Of a DNA stretch of 64,000 nucleotides, positions 50,976-64,000 are shown piece by piece; position 1 is the stretch's first letter; each line of letters opens with the position of its first letter. The translations under genes and the position numbers were made by a program. A model generated the notes under the pieces. It did no database searches, was not told the origin of the DNA, and saw only the letters and a program-made list of their open reading frames with translations. Location of the stretch: assembly GCA_035048485.1 (NCBI GenBank), contig CM068586.1, forward strand, positions 35,287,063 to 35,351,062. The letters run 5' to 3'. The DNA comes from Pteria penguin. Its lineage: Eukaryota; Mollusca; Bivalvia; Pterioida; Pteriidae.

Positions 50976-51196
50976 GGGTTCGGCGCCATAAACTGAGAAA
51001 ATACTTAAGTCAAAATTTCAATTTCCTTTTTTCAACAATGAATTATTAGCAGGGATTTGGATTTTAATGAGTTTTATTCTATCAATAAATAGAATTAAAC
51101 CATTCTGCATGACAATTTATTTCAACATTTGATAAGGGAATAAATTAAAATGAAATAATTGACTTAAGTGTATTCTCAATTTATGGCGCCGGACCC
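50976..51196. mobile_element. 221-bp MITE with ~34-bp terminal inverted repeats
   Basis: The left gggttcggcgccataaactg... (50976-51009) and right ...ttatggcgccggaccc (51163-51196) are inverted with few mismatches. The AT-rich interior has no coding capacity. Confidence 0.8.
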
Positions 51197-51510
51197 AGCC
51201 AAATTTAATTCGACTCAATTACCTTTATTCTTCGAAAATATTGAGGGGTTTTTGTTTTAAATTTTGCAATTAACACAAAGTTTATAATTTATGCAATACA
51301 GGAAAAAAATAAGATATTATCGGACCAGGTCCCTTTAAAGAAGAGTTGAGTAAATAGTTTCTTTTGTTACATCCTCTCTGTAACCACGATTATACAAGTC
51401 AAGTTCCATTTTCTGTACTTTGACCATTGAAGACTGTGTTATTTTTCTTGATATTGGTGGTAATATAAACGTGTTTAGTTTGCAGATGATAATAGTAATA
51501 ATAATAATAT

Positions 51511-51790
51511 TGATTGATTGATTGATTATTGTTTTACGTCACAAGATTATTTCACGTATATGGTGACGGCATCTGCCTGATGCATTGCATACAAATTTAG
51601 ACTTTTGTAACGGACCCACCCGAAGCAGAGAGGAATCTTTTACTACATACCACGCCTATCTTGACACGGCACCTCGGTTTTCACTGTCTCATCCGAAAAA
51701 CAAAACACCGATGCGCCCAGGGCCGGAGTAGAACTCGGGATCTCAGATCATGAGCCGAGCACCTTGTCCACTAGGTCACACCGGCTTTAG
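51511..51790 (-). mobile_element. SINE-A (copy A2) between microsatellites
   Basis: The minus strand matches the copy at 57408 across its length (head ~51787, B-box region degraded to GAGTTCTACTCC, tail gacgtaaaacaataatcaat). It is flanked by (ATA)n on both sides. The head end abuts the long trinucleotide array. Confidence 0.85.
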
Positions 51791-51847
<57 letters not shown>

Positions 51848-51940
51848 GTAATAATAATAATAATGACGACGACGACGACGACGATGATGATGATGATGAT
51901 AATTATTATTATTACTACTATAATAATAATAATAATAATA

Positions 51941-52011
<71 letters not shown>

Positions 52012-52040
52012 GCAGTAGGTAGTAGTAGTAGTAATAATGT

Positions 52041-52080
<40 letters not shown>

Positions 52081-52110
52081 AATTATTATTATTATTATTA
52101 CTATTCTTAT
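51791..52110. repeat. Compound trinucleotide array, self-complementary
   Basis: (ATA)n at 51791-51862, then (GAC)n(GAT)n, then (ATT)n arrays at 51905-51915, 51940-52010 and 52055-52105. The ATA and ATT arms are complementary, so the array can form long hairpins. Confidence 0.95.
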
Positions 52111-53555
52111 TTTATTGTATTAATACCAACGCTTCACACAGGAGGGGTTTTATAGTGATCCAAAAATCTGTCCGTCCCTGAGTCCGTATGTTTATCTTTA
52201 TGTTATAATGAAGTATTTTGCAAGTTTGTCATCAATCTGTAGGATCAATTTTTCTATCTTAATGTATCTCCCTCGAATTGTATTAATTTTGCCGTAGGAA
52301 GAAAGGTGGGGATTATGTGTATAAAAGATAACAATGGTAGTTATTTTACTCAGTACTGGTATTCTGTGAAGCAAGACAAGTAACACAGTGATTTTGTCAT
52401 TTTGCATATAAATGATAGCATTAGTTAACAAGGACGTTCATGGTCTGAGAGGAAGCACTATTTAACGTGGTAATCCACATCAATAATACCTAATGCAATT
52501 AAGTATAACATTATAAAGTAGGAAAGTCCACAAACAGACTAAAATCTCTTCCAGGCAGTATTTTCAGATATTTGTAGAGTCAGAGAGTCAGTTGGAGAGT
52601 AACTCCGGTAAAAGACAGCCATCCAGAACAAGCTCGAAAGGGGTTCGTAATTGTTAGTTATGAAGACTTGTAACAAGTTTCACTCGCATATCTGTACGGA
52701 TTTGCAGGAAATTTATATATCTTTATACAGTCAGACAGACAACTTGTTTTGTGTATTTCCCATCGACATGCAAACACGATCTTCTTTGTTGCGGTGTTAT
52801 AACTAGCATTATTATTCTACTCGTTTATGAGAACATTGTAAAGCATTTATCATAGGCGATAATAAAACATTACATTTTATGAAATTATAGATATACTTCA
52901 ATTCAAATATCCCGATCCCAAAATTTTCGACGTAGATGAATACATATGAGTATGACTTGTCTGTGAAGGTCATTCACAGGATGAAAGACAGAAAAGGAAA
53001 ATTCATGATAAATATAACATCAGAATAGACACAGCATGATAAACATCTGCCATACTAATATCATTTCTATAGAAATGTGGCTAACGAGTCAAATATCGTT
53101 TGTTACATACCTGTACTATTGACTAGTAATTTGACTGTTCTGACTAATTCTAGTTTGTTTCCTGACAATGCATGCTAACATGGTGCTGAACGTGGTTTTG
53201 AAGAGCAATTTGTTAATTGTGTTCAGTTTAATGAAGATTCATGGAATGTTTATTCTCTACGGAAAAGTAGCTCTGCATATCAGATAAATCTAAAACAAAC
53301 GGTGTTCTAGTGAATTAATAGCAGTGAAGACGGACGGTGGATATGGGATATATTCTTCAAAAATAATTCAGGTAGAGATTAAGTTACAATATCGCAACTC
53401 ATAATCTAAAATCGATGATTAAGAACAACACTAGCTGAGATGTGAGATAGAATTCCTACAGAGTTCAGTTAATTATAATGTGATTTACTAGACACATCCA
53501 GGAACATAATTCATTAGAGGTACGGTTGAATCATAACATATTTAGCTATATAAAA
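52111..53555. other. Stretch with no gene
   Basis: Nothing recognised. Confidence 0.5.
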
Positions 53556-53610
53556 TTATTATTATTATTATCATCATTATTATTATTATGATTATGATTA
53601 TTATTATCAA

Positions 53611-53673
<63 letters not shown>
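53556..53673. repeat. (ATT)n microsatellite
   Basis: Interrupted ATT/ATC/ATG trinucleotide array. Confidence 0.95.
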
Positions 53674-53674
<1 letters not shown>

Positions 53675-55168
53675 TGTATTTCAATTGAAAAAAAGTATTA
53701 TGTATTTAATAACGGAGAGTTAATTCTGATGTATTTGACGAAGATTTGGACGCGAAAATATTTTCACAAAATTATTTAAGTAGGAAATGTTGGCTCAACG
53801 TAAGGGTCTGAATCCATTTTGGATTTATAATTCGTACTTACAGTTATGACAGGTCGTGTATTCTCATAGAGTGCAGTGCTGTTTTAGTTTTTGTTGTCCT
53901 CCTAAATTATGTCTGTTTTACATAATTTTAGATTCTGTTTATTCATATGACCTTCTAATCAAGACATGCGAGAAAAACGATACACAATTTTTTTTCTTTT
54001 TAAATAGGCATTTATTTTTCTCTTCAAAGATGTTCGACAATTGATATGTGGAAGTGTTTTCTGCGATGACGTTATCTTTATGACATTAAAATTGCATCAG
54101 TCTATGATAGAACGAATTTTTACTCAATTACATGCTTTTCCTTGGACTTGGTAATACGAAATATCGCAACTACAGTAACGTCAACATACACGCGCACTTT
54201 GTGATTGTTATGACGTCATATAAATATGTGACGTAAGTTGCCCACATAAAAGTGCCCACATCGAGAATAATGGATTTGGTAGGTGACTAAATGCAAACCG
54301 TGACGAAATTTAGTAGTTGCAATACTCCGTATAGCGTATTGATTGGAAGGTTATTTATATCGCACTTTGGGTCATGGGTCAAAATTTAAGAATATACATC
54401 CGTTCTGTGCAAATTTTGCTAAAAAGCTGATTTTTAGGAGTTTTAAAACGGATTTTTAAATGAAAATGTCAAAATGAGATTTCAATATAAAATTGCATAT
54501 TCCGATAGTACACAGAATTATCACCAGATAACCAAATGTTTGTTTCGAAATCTGGCGTTTAATATTGATGCTTATGGAAAAGTAAGGTATTGATACTGTT
54601 ACAGTAATACAATGTTGATTGGTAAGGACCCTACGTTTACATTATTGCTCGAGTTTGATTAATCGCAAAAATAAAGTCCTCCCAGCCTCGTTTTAAATAT
54701 TAGAAAATAACATACGTGTAAGAAAACTATCAGATTAAATCTATAAATTTAGTTCTGATGAACTCTGATGGCGTTCCAGTCACTGAAACTGTTATTTTCC
54801 ATAGCCAATCAGATACTCGGCTAGGCACGTGCAAGTGATGCGATTTGCAACAAACACTGTTCAAAAACTACAATGTAAAACATGCGAACGCTGGTGATGT
54901 TAATTTCATTCCTAGGAATTTGTATCAGATTTGTATCAGATCCACTGATTGGCTCAAAATCAGAGTTCTAACGTAGCCCATTATGGAGTTTCGCCAGATC
55001 TTTATACACAATGGGACAAGTAGAGAAGATATGGTTTTACAGATAATCAGGTAATGAAAGTCATAAAACCCCCAAAGGTACGTAAAATATCATAAATGCT
55101 TTACATTTTTAGCTTCAAAACTTCCCAATAAATTTTAACAGTTTTCTGTTGTACCATAAGCAATGTGG
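53674..55168. other. Stretch with no gene; small repeat near 54255
   Basis: 54255-54315 resembles 19990-20050 (see there). Nothing else recognised. Confidence 0.5.
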
Positions 55169-55208
55169 ACACACACACACACACACATATATACATACAT
55201 ATATATAT

Positions 55209-55478
55209 TGTTTGTTTGATTATTGTTTTACGTCACTCCACGATTATTTCACGTATATGGTGACGGCATCTGCCTGATGCATTGCATACAAATTTAGACC
55301 TTTGCAACGGACCCACCCGAAGCAGTGAGGGATTTTTTACGTGCCACGCCTACCGTGACACGGGACCTCGGTTTTTACTGTCTCATCCGAAAGACAGAAC
55401 ACCGGTGTGCCCCGGGCGGGAGTCGAACCCGCGACCTCTCGATCACGAGCCGAGCACCTTATCCACTAGGCCACACCG

Positions 55479-55483
<5 letters not shown>
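55209..55483 (-). mobile_element. SINE-A (copy A3), full length, inside an (AT)n tract
   Basis: On the minus strand the A box TGGCCTAGTGG (55463-55473) and B box GGTTCGACTCC (55419-55429) both match the pol III consensus. The body and the gacgtaaaacaataatc tail match A2 and A4. An (AC)n/(TA)n tract lies at its tail (55169-55208) and (AT)n at its head (55484-55568), so it sits within a microsatellite. Confidence 0.9.

Positions 55484-55568
<85 letters not shown>
55484..55568. repeat. (AT)n microsatellite
   Basis: Pure AT run between SINE-A and SINE-C. Confidence 0.97.
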
Positions 55569-55573
<5 letters not shown>

Positions 55574-55790
55574 CAAATAGAATCAGTGAAACACCTGGGA
55601 GTACTATGGACCCGTAGAAAATAAAGACAAATTAGACGAACCACAAAGACACTACTGCTAACAAGGCATCCCATATTTCACTTTATATTTGTTCCCCGTC
55701 TGGGACTCGAACCCACGACCTATGGTACCGAATCACCTAGCTGTCATGCATTCGACCCTCTAATCGACTGAGCTACCCGAACTCCACAAA
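55569..55790 (-). mobile_element. SINE-C, tRNA-derived, minus strand
   Basis: The head on the minus strand reads gttcgggtagctcagtcgat with A box TAGCTCAGTCG, and the B box GGTTCGAGTCC lies about 50 bp further. Spacing is a little longer than in a normal tRNA, and the acceptor ends pair only partly, so this is a SINE head rather than a tRNA gene. The non-tRNA body continues to about 55569 and is found again at 55921-56070. Confidence 0.75.
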
Positions 55791-55920
55791 AATGGAGCTT
55801 TAATAGCCAATCATTAGCTAATCGCATGCATGACAACACGGCCGCGGAAAGTGAAGGAATTTACCCGACGTAAACGCAGGCGAATCCTCAGAGAGAATAC
55901 AACACTGAAAGAGAAATAAA

Positions 55921-56070
55921 CATATAAAGCACAAATAGAATCAGTGAAACACCTGTGAGTACTATGGACCTTGGATCTCCGAAGAAATACCTGTAGAAAA
56001 TAAAGACAAATTAGAAAAACATATAAAGCACAAAGACACTACAGCTAACAAGGCACCCCATATTTCACTT
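55921..56070 (-). mobile_element. SINE-C body, second copy, no head
   Basis: Matches 55569-55680 (ataaagcacaaatagaatca...) but includes about 22 bp (ttggatctccgaagaaatac) absent from the first copy, so the first copy has an internal deletion. It abuts (TATAA)n repeats. Confidence 0.75.
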
Positions 56071-56075
56071 ATATT

Positions 56076-57407
<1,332 letters not shown>

Positions 57408-57676
57408 GCCGGCGTGGCCTAGTGGTATCGCGTCGAACTCCTGATCGGGAGGCCGGGGTTCGAGTCCCGATCTGGTCATGTCGGTGCTCTGTCATTCGGA
57501 TGAGACAGTAAAAACCGAGGCCCCGTGTTGTGGTATGCATGGCACGTTAAAGATTCCTCACTGCTTCGGGTGGGTCCGTTGCAAAGGTCAAAATTTGTAT
57601 GCCCCGCATCAGGCAGATGCCGTCACCATATACGTGAAATATTCGTCGTGTGACGTAAAACAAAACAAAAAAAAAA
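57408..57676 (+). mobile_element. SINE-A (copy A4), full length, plus strand
   Basis: The tRNA-like head has A box TGGCCTAGTGG (57415-57425) and B box GGTTCGAGTCC (57457-57467), both perfect. The body matches A1-A3 (gagacagtaaaaaccgaggc, gtgggtccgttgcaaaggtc, catcaggcagatgccgtcac), and the tail gtgacgtaaaacaaaac runs into an A-rich end. It is transcribable by pol III in principle. ORFs overlapping it are not genes. Confidence 0.92.
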
Positions 57677-57832
57677 GGGGGGGGGGCTATAGTCCAGTTT
57701 GTCGTGATCGGGGGTTTGGGGAGGACTAAGTAAAAGCGCATAATGGACGTTTAAGGAATTGATAAATTAATCTTGGAATATGTAAGATGAAGATGACAAT
57801 GATGCTAATGCTGCTGCTACTGATGATGAAGA

Positions 57833-57889
57833 TGATGATCATCATCATTATCATTATCTTCATCATATCATAATTATGATTATTTTTTT

Positions 57890-57988
<99 letters not shown>
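57833..57988. repeat. (ATC)n(ATT)n microsatellite
   Basis: Trinucleotide array about 155 bp long. Confidence 0.97.
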
Positions 57989-58265
57989 AGCTAGATTATA
58001 TACCTGTATTTCCCATTTCGGTGCTTTCGAGAGTATGGGAAAGCAGACGTATTTTACGTATATCTATTCCTTATAATGTATAGGGTTTGTGTACAGGTGT
58101 TAATTTGTCTCGTGAGAAATCGGACGAGAACTGCCCATGGTCTTGCTTTAGTATTCCAAGCTGTAATTGGGTACCGGCGTCAGGTGGTTAGGTAACTCGA
58201 GATGTTTAAGGGGGAAATCCACATCTCATCCGCTATTGAACGATCTAACTGAGTATAGCGCCGAT

Positions 58266-58525
58266 GTTATTATAGTAGTTTTCCCCCATAGTAGTTTTCC
58301 CCCGGAAAATGGCTAATAGTAGTTTTCCCCCATGGCGGAAAAACTACTATATAGTGTCTTTCCCCATAGTAGTTTTCCCCCATACGTAACGGTTTGGAAT
58401 TTATTTACGTTCGTTCTGTATCAGTCAGATAACATTTGAAATACAAATGTACTATAGTAATAGTCTGTGGATCAAACCGATGGTGTTATGGCTAACGGGT
58501 TTCTATATACTGTTAAGTGTATGTT

Positions 58526-58576
<51 letters not shown>

Positions 58577-60066
58577 GTGTGTGTGTATGTGTGTGTATTT
58601 ATCTTTTGTCTTATTTATTTATTTACAAGTCTTTCTTTTTATATATTTACCATAGTATGCTATTTTCTTCTATTATTTCATTGTAAAAATTGTCGTTTAC
58701 GTGCGTATAGATGTCAATCATGACGTCAGGCTGTGACTCAAGATTCGATCCCAGGCAACTTTTTATAATGCATCGTAAGTAAAATAGGAATTTACCAATG
58801 AAAATGTTCCAATGATAAATATAAGAATTGAACGTGCAAGAATTCTTTGAATATTTAATTCCTAAATAAATTCAGACTGATGCATTATATATATATCACA
58901 ATATCGCTCATCATGTACAGAGTGCATGATGAACATGAAAATAACAGAGGGGAATTTCACCCCGGTGTCCACGATTTGCAATCTACGACAAGGGTTGTCT
59001 AGTCGCAGATGTTGTAAATCATGAACACGAGAATGTAATTTCCTTGTCCCTTACACAAAGTATGAAAGGTTTCATCTTTAAGTATCTATATACTAAGTTT
59101 CAAAGCTCTACACCCTTTTGTGTAGAAGATATAGTCAAGGTTAAAGTTTTTGAAAAGTAGGTCACAATTCAAGGTCAAGGACATTAGGTCAAAAGTCATG
59201 GTCCCAAGTTAAAGATCTTATCACAAGTAATCTATATAAAGTTCAAAACCCCTTCTCCTTTTGGTACAAAGGATACAGCCAAAGTTAAGTTTTGAAAACC
59301 TAGAGCACCAAGGTCAAAGTCACTAGTTAAAAAATCATGGTCCCGAAAAAAAGGTCTCATCACAAGAAAACTATATGTGGAGTTTCAAAGCCTTGCACCT
59401 CTTGGTACAAACGATATAGTCAAGGTTTTTGCCACAGGGTAAGAGTCACAGACCGGTCAAAAACTAAATGCCCCCGAATTTCATCCCGGGGCATAAAAAC
59501 GAACTTGTTTTTCTTTTTTCCATTTGTATATATAGAGATTTCTCGTATTAAATAACGGTATCTCGAATGAAATTCTAGTAGTTTAATCTCTGTTCTAAAT
59601 ATATGTATTTGTATTTGGAAAAGAGGTTAAAATTGAAGACATTTCTACTTCAGAAAATGAGATATCTCTAAATAAATTGGATATATCTCCGGCAAAGAGA
59701 TTAAAATTGAAGACATTTCTACTTAAGAAAATGAGATATCTCTGAATTAATTGGATATATCTCCGTATCCAAAGTTGAAATATCTCTATTTTAAATAGAA
59801 ATCTATCTATTGTTGACAAGGTAACAAGCTGGATTTACTTATGTGTGAAAAGAAGATCCTGAATTTCACATGGGGGGGGGGGGATCCACTATATAGTAGT
59901 TTTTCCCCCGAGGGAAAATGGTTCTAAGAGGAGGGAAAATGGCTTTATATAGCCAAATTTCCCCCGGGGGAAAAACTACTATATAGTCATTTTTCCGGAT
60001 GGAAAAACTACTATATAACCATTTTTCCGTGGAGAAAAATGGCTAGGGGGAAAACTACTATGTAAC
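58266..60066 (+). mobile_element. TIR element of the GTTATATAGTAG family, copy B
   Basis: Same ends and interior as copy A, without the nested Naiad tail. It carries a (GT)n tract at 58530-58604 and a local tandem duplication of ~68 bp (59626-59760). The 'aaggtca' repeats lie at about 59040-59420 and the gcccccgaatttcatcccgg hairpin near 59470. It has no transposase. Its uninterrupted sequence around 58920 is the reference that defines the insertion in copy A. Confidence 0.85.
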
Positions 60067-61642
60067 AGCGGCTTTGTAGGTCGGTATGGCTTAGGAAAGA
60101 GTTCAACGTTTTTCTATACTGACTCAAAATATGCTTCTAGGTAACCTAGTAATGTTTATTTGTTTTGAGTAAATACGTTGCTTAGCAACACAATGAACAA
60201 AAGAAGGGAAGTGAGTTAGCCGAAATAATTTTTTTCTTATCAGTAATCATATTTTACAATTTTTCTTTCTGTTAAGCTCTTCAAATAAATGACAATAACA
60301 CGCGTTCAGCTAACAAACATCATTACTCAGTGGTTTATTATGTAATTATTTCCAAACTTGAAAACATTTTGATTTACTTTTTTCCAGAAATATTGCCCTC
60401 TGTTCAAATCAGTTATCCTCACTTTTCTTGACCACTGACCTACTTTTCAGCCCCTTATGCATTTGTAGGGACCAGTCGGGGACTTGTTTTGCTTTAGCGA
60501 TACTCTCGGTGTGCTTACCAATCTATGTAATTTGACAGTATTAATTAAGAATAATAATGATTACAATGATAATAATAATTTGCCTTGCATCAAATTCTTT
60601 GCATGTATTCCAGATTACAAAACAACTACTTTACTTCAATTTTTCATAATTAAAGAATCGATTTTTCATCATTCCCTAACATCCTGTTATTTTTAAATCC
60701 ATAACTATGGTCTCAGTCTCATTGAAAGAATGGACTGCTAATTTGAATATGTAGATAAATTGTAAACAAAAATTATTGGTCGGTGACATTATCTGAAAAT
60801 GAGTCAAGGGCTTTAACGTACACTATACTCCAGTAGATCTGTTAAAACTATCCAACTTTTTGTTGCATGTTGTTTCAAATTTCCATTTTTAACAACATTA
60901 TGAATTATTTTTCTTTCAAATAGACATTTGCGTTTGAGAACTACATTTTTATTTAACTGAATAGTTATCATTAATTTTATCTATATCTGGATGCTTTCAT
61001 TAGATTGCCAAGAGGCGTTACTTTTAATGGGAATTGTGAAAGTATTTGAAAAAGTCCTGGTTAAATATTGCATTAAAATTCTGTAAACTCATCCAGTTTA
61101 CGCTGATTAATCATACGCAGTTGCAGATAGTCCTGGATTTGGTTTGTATATACCACTTTTGGTATAATATAAACCCTCTTCCTGCTATAAGCCGTATGGC
61201 TTATCATTTAACTACATATAACTCATTTTACTTTTAACTTTGCTACATGATAGACGCATTTCCTGGCTGCGAGCATAATAGATCAACAAGAGATGCTTTC
61301 TGTTCCATGACACCTGATCACTTCTCCGCACCTTCCACCAGTGCATGTAATCACCCATATTTCCTGTACTGTCATGTTTATAGAATCTGTTTGATTACCG
61401 CTCGTAATCTCTTAGCATTTCACTCAATATAAAAAAGTTCACGGGAAAATGTTTAACAGTGGTCATAAGTAATATAGTACATGTGTATCGATATTGGTGT
61501 GTTACTCACCCAGAATAACTCAGAATATTTTGGGGTTTTTTTTTAGTATTTTCTATTACAGGATTAAGTTGGCATAAAACACGAGAAACTTGAGAAACAA
61601 AATCCAGACCCTAGAGGTGAAATGTAAAATGTATATTTTCAG
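60067..61642. other. Upstream flank or intron of the membrane-protein gene
   Basis: No repeat or exon was recognised. It ends in a polypyrimidine-like stretch and AG (61641-61642), a plausible splice acceptor, so at least its right end is probably intronic. Confidence 0.45.
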
Positions 61643-62345
61643 ATAACAAATAATGAAAGAACAGAAAGTAGGTCCCAACGTTCGTTCGGTGTCAAATAGT
61701 TCTAGCATTACCGCTTCAGGGAAAGATGATTTCACAGACAACGAAATATATAAAATTCATACAGCGAATGACACACGCTTTCTTCTCTACGAAAACATTA
61801 AGAAGAGGATCTGGAAGATGTCGTGGGAGAAATTCCCGTGGAGGCGTTTTGTGTCACCAAAACATGAGCTCATATTTTATCAATTCAAACAGAGTTATCT
61901 ACAGCACATGGTTATCCTTCCAGCAATAGCTAGTTGTTTGTTTGCAGCATTCTCGTTTTTGTTGAATATAATTCACTTCGAAGAAGATAGATTTCCAGGC
62001 CTCTTTTTACAATGTATTTCTTTGTTGATCTCCGTGGCAATAATAACGTGGAAGATGTCAGAGGAAATACCACCAGAAAAAGTTCACATCGTAGCTGTAT
62101 CATCCGTTTGTTGCTGTATTTTAAATCTTGTTGTATCTACATACTTGTTTGATAATTTTGAATTAACTGTACAGAACAACACAGATTGGGTTGTAGTACT
62201 CGTTTTTATCTGTTATGTATCATTGCCAATGAAGTATTGGAAAGTGAGCGGGTTAGCAGCATGTGTAATGGCAGTTCATATGGCAGTCATGACTCTCCAA
62301 CGGGATACACAGGGGAAATTCTACGTACAATTACATCCTAAAAAT
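61643..62345 (+). CDS. Coding exon of a multi-spanning membrane protein, probable adenylyl cyclase N-terminus
   Basis: An acceptor AG (61641-61642) precedes a 10-bp 5' leader and the ATG at 61653. The frame runs 231 codons to 62345, followed by GTAAGT, a strong donor in phase 0. The hydrophilic N-terminus (~75 residues) contains PWRRFVSPKHELIFYQF. At least five hydrophobic helices follow: HMVILPAIASCLFAAFSFLL, GLFLQCISLLISVAIITW, VHIVAVSSVCCCILNLVV, WVVVLVFICYVSLPM and VSGLAACVMAVHMAVM. The spacing, and the 'FICYVSLPMKYWKVSGLAA' region resembling the 'YTLLPLRMR' stretch, fit the N-terminal transmembrane cassette of membrane adenylyl cyclases, which make cAMP. The catalytic domain would be in downstream exons beyond this window. 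Another polytopic protein is possible. Confidence 0.6.
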
Positions 62346-62487
62346 GTAAGTGTTTCATGTAATGTTCTCTTCATTCAATATATCATTTTCTAATGACTAC
62401 TTGATCTTCAAAAATACCAAGACTGGATCATATTGAGATACATAGAAGATAATATAATTCATCCTCAGACTATTATAAATCTTTTCG

Positions 62488-63212
62488 GTCCATTAGTAAT
62501 GTGTCTCTATGACAAACGTGACGATTTCAATTTCATTATTACCAACTTCCCTTTTTGAGTAGCAATATATCTTTCTCACCAGCATATGGCGTCTTCATTT
62601 CACAACTTATACGCTATGCCGGGGCATGCTCTAAATACGAAAATTTTGGCCTGAGAGTGAGGCTTCTTGCCACAAAACTACTCTCACAGGGATATATTGA
62701 GGAACGTTAGAAATTGTCACTGAGGAAGTTCTATGGTCGATATATTGATCTAGTGCAATTTTACATTCCTCTTTGAAGAATGTTAACCGATATTTTGGAG
62801 CCTAAACATACAAACTTTTCATCTTATTGTTTTGATTATACTTGATTTGACATAATACGTATATATACAGACATTTGTTCACGCCGGAATTTCTTTTAAA
62901 CAACATTTCATGCCTTGAATAGGAAAATTTTGACTTCGTGTTCTTGTCTCCTTCATGTGTTTATATAATTATACGTATATATATATGTATTTACTTCCTT
63001 GATTTAAAACGTTGTTGCAGGACTTTTGCGACGAGTGTTGCATGCAACCAGGGGACGCTTACACCTCCCGGAAACCTGGTCTCGCCTCGATTTTATTGGG
63101 GTTCACATTTGTCTGAATATGTCACTATACACGATATTGTCCTTTAATTCCGTGGACTATGAGATATGGTTTACCCTTAGGTACTTCTTCGTTTTTTACT
63201 CCTAAACATCGA
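62488..63212 (+). mobile_element. Naiad 3' end N4 (subfamily 2), inside the putative intron
   Basis: Aligns with N3 from DKRDDFNFI (about 62510) through the 3' tail (N3 12150-12830), 5'-truncated at the RT C-terminal region. Frames are broken. It lies 140 bp after the donor site of the membrane-protein exon, in the same direction. Confidence 0.8.
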
Positions 63213-64000
63213 AAAACAAAACAAATGTTTGTGGTTTAGATTATCCGAATGTCCCAAGATCATACCTCGATCCTAAACGTTTTATATAAAAATGACTGAA
63301 CCTGTGTATCAGTTTTTCGGGACATCCAGGTTGAATCGATTATTCAAATAGATTTAAACAAAAAAATCAAATATGGCTACGCATGTGTCGTCGGGCACGA
63401 GTTTACTGGCAACTCGCTTTCAAAAATGCCTGAATAATGCGGAGAAAAACGCTGAACACCTAAGTACACTCTTTGATATATTTTACGAAAAATTTTATAA
63501 AGGTCTGAATTCGTTATTCGTCTGTTGTCATTATATATCACATAACTCCTCATTTAGATTTTTATCTATACTTGATTTATATTCAGTTTGCTAGACTTTT
63601 CTTCATGCTTGTACATAACAAATGAATAAATGAATAAATAAATAAGTACATAAATACATAAATGAATAAAATAAAAACAAAAAAGATATAATCCCTTACC
63701 TCCTTTAAAGCTTACCGGAGCCACCGATATTCTTTTTGATTTTGATTTTTTGGTTGGAAGGGGGGGGGGGGGCAGAAAGACGTGGAGTCAGAAAAGCTGA
63801 ATAGAATAAAAATCTTAATACATCAACATATTTTACCGATATTTGAGACATGGTATTTGATCCATTTTCAAATAAAAATTTCAAAAATATTTATTTTACA
63901 TTTTTTCCATGTCTACACATATATAAAAGATTACTATTTTCAACCATAGTCGATTGCTAATAAAACTTTAATTATGTATATTTTGGCTTGAGATAATGAA
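63213..64000. other. Window end; possible short reading frame at 63373-63594
   Basis: An ATG in fair context (aaatATGG) at 63373 opens 73 codons (MATHVSSGTSLLATRFQKCL...). It may be a first exon (possible donor at ~63506, aaaggtctg) but is not recognised and unsupported. A G run lies at 63761-63771. Otherwise AT-rich. Confidence 0.3.

Noticed and set aside
55692..55788. Functional tRNA gene on the minus strand
   Set aside because: A and B boxes are good, but acceptor pairing is incomplete, spacing is long and a non-tRNA body follows that is duplicated nearby; a SINE head is the better call.

Overview
This is a repeat-dominated stretch of animal genome, most likely from a bivalve mollusc. That assignment is an inference. 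It rests on the combination of permuted Penelope-like (Naiad-type) retroelements, tRNA-derived SINEs with a GACGTAAAAC 3' tail, hammerhead-ribozyme retrozymes, TIR elements carrying internal 'AAGGTCA' repeats and a heavy load of microsatellites. There is no bacterial-type gene organisation. Almost all short ORFs here are chance, repeat-borne or decayed transposon frames.

Layout. 1-0.5 kb: edge of a LINE reverse transcriptase (minus strand). 1.2-1.4 kb: a MITE. 1.4-4.1 kb: a decayed Naiad element (N1). 5.2-9.5 kb: dispersed and tandemly duplicated repeats plus Naiad and retrozyme fragments. 9.9-13.0 kb: Naiad N3 (a second subfamily) with a nested insertion. 13.2-14.0 kb: truncated copy of a TIR element (copy C). 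16.3-19.7 kb: Naiad N2 followed tail-to-tail by an inverted, 5'-truncated Naiad copy. N2 itself carries a retrozyme fragment with a hammerhead motif. 20.5 kb: (AT)n. 23.5-24.5 kb: dead mariner transposase. 24.5-25.0 kb: retrozyme dimer with two hammerhead motifs 349 bp apart. 27-28 kb: ~90-bp minisatellite. 30.5-32.5 kb: SINE remnants. 35.4-37.3 kb: TIR element copy A with a nested Naiad 3' end flanked by a 4-bp TSD. 39.9-43.0 kb: SINE followed by a 49-bp minisatellite with higher-order structure. 44-48.6 kb: SINEs, a 147-bp palindrome, a MITE and microsatellites. 51-57.7 kb: a MITE and SINEs embedded in microsatellites. 58.3-60.1 kb: TIR element copy B. 61.6-62.3 kb: the one convincing host exon, a multi-spanning membrane protein, probably the N-terminus of a transmembrane adenylyl cyclase. 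62.5-63.2 kb: a Naiad 3' end (N4) downstream of that exon's donor site.

How the parts relate. Naiads are the autonomous class represented here, although every copy is broken by stops, frameshifts, deletions or truncation. They carry an N-terminal GIY-YIG endonuclease, a CxC linker and a telomerase-related RT, the permuted order known for Naiad/Chlamys PLEs. Short pieces sharing the exact Naiad 3' end occur alone and nested in other elements. The retrozymes encode no protein. By established knowledge of metazoan retrozymes they are thought to be mobilised in trans by PLE machinery, so donor-type and passenger-type elements sit together here. All coordinates and motif reads were made by eye; homology calls are from family knowledge, not from database searches.
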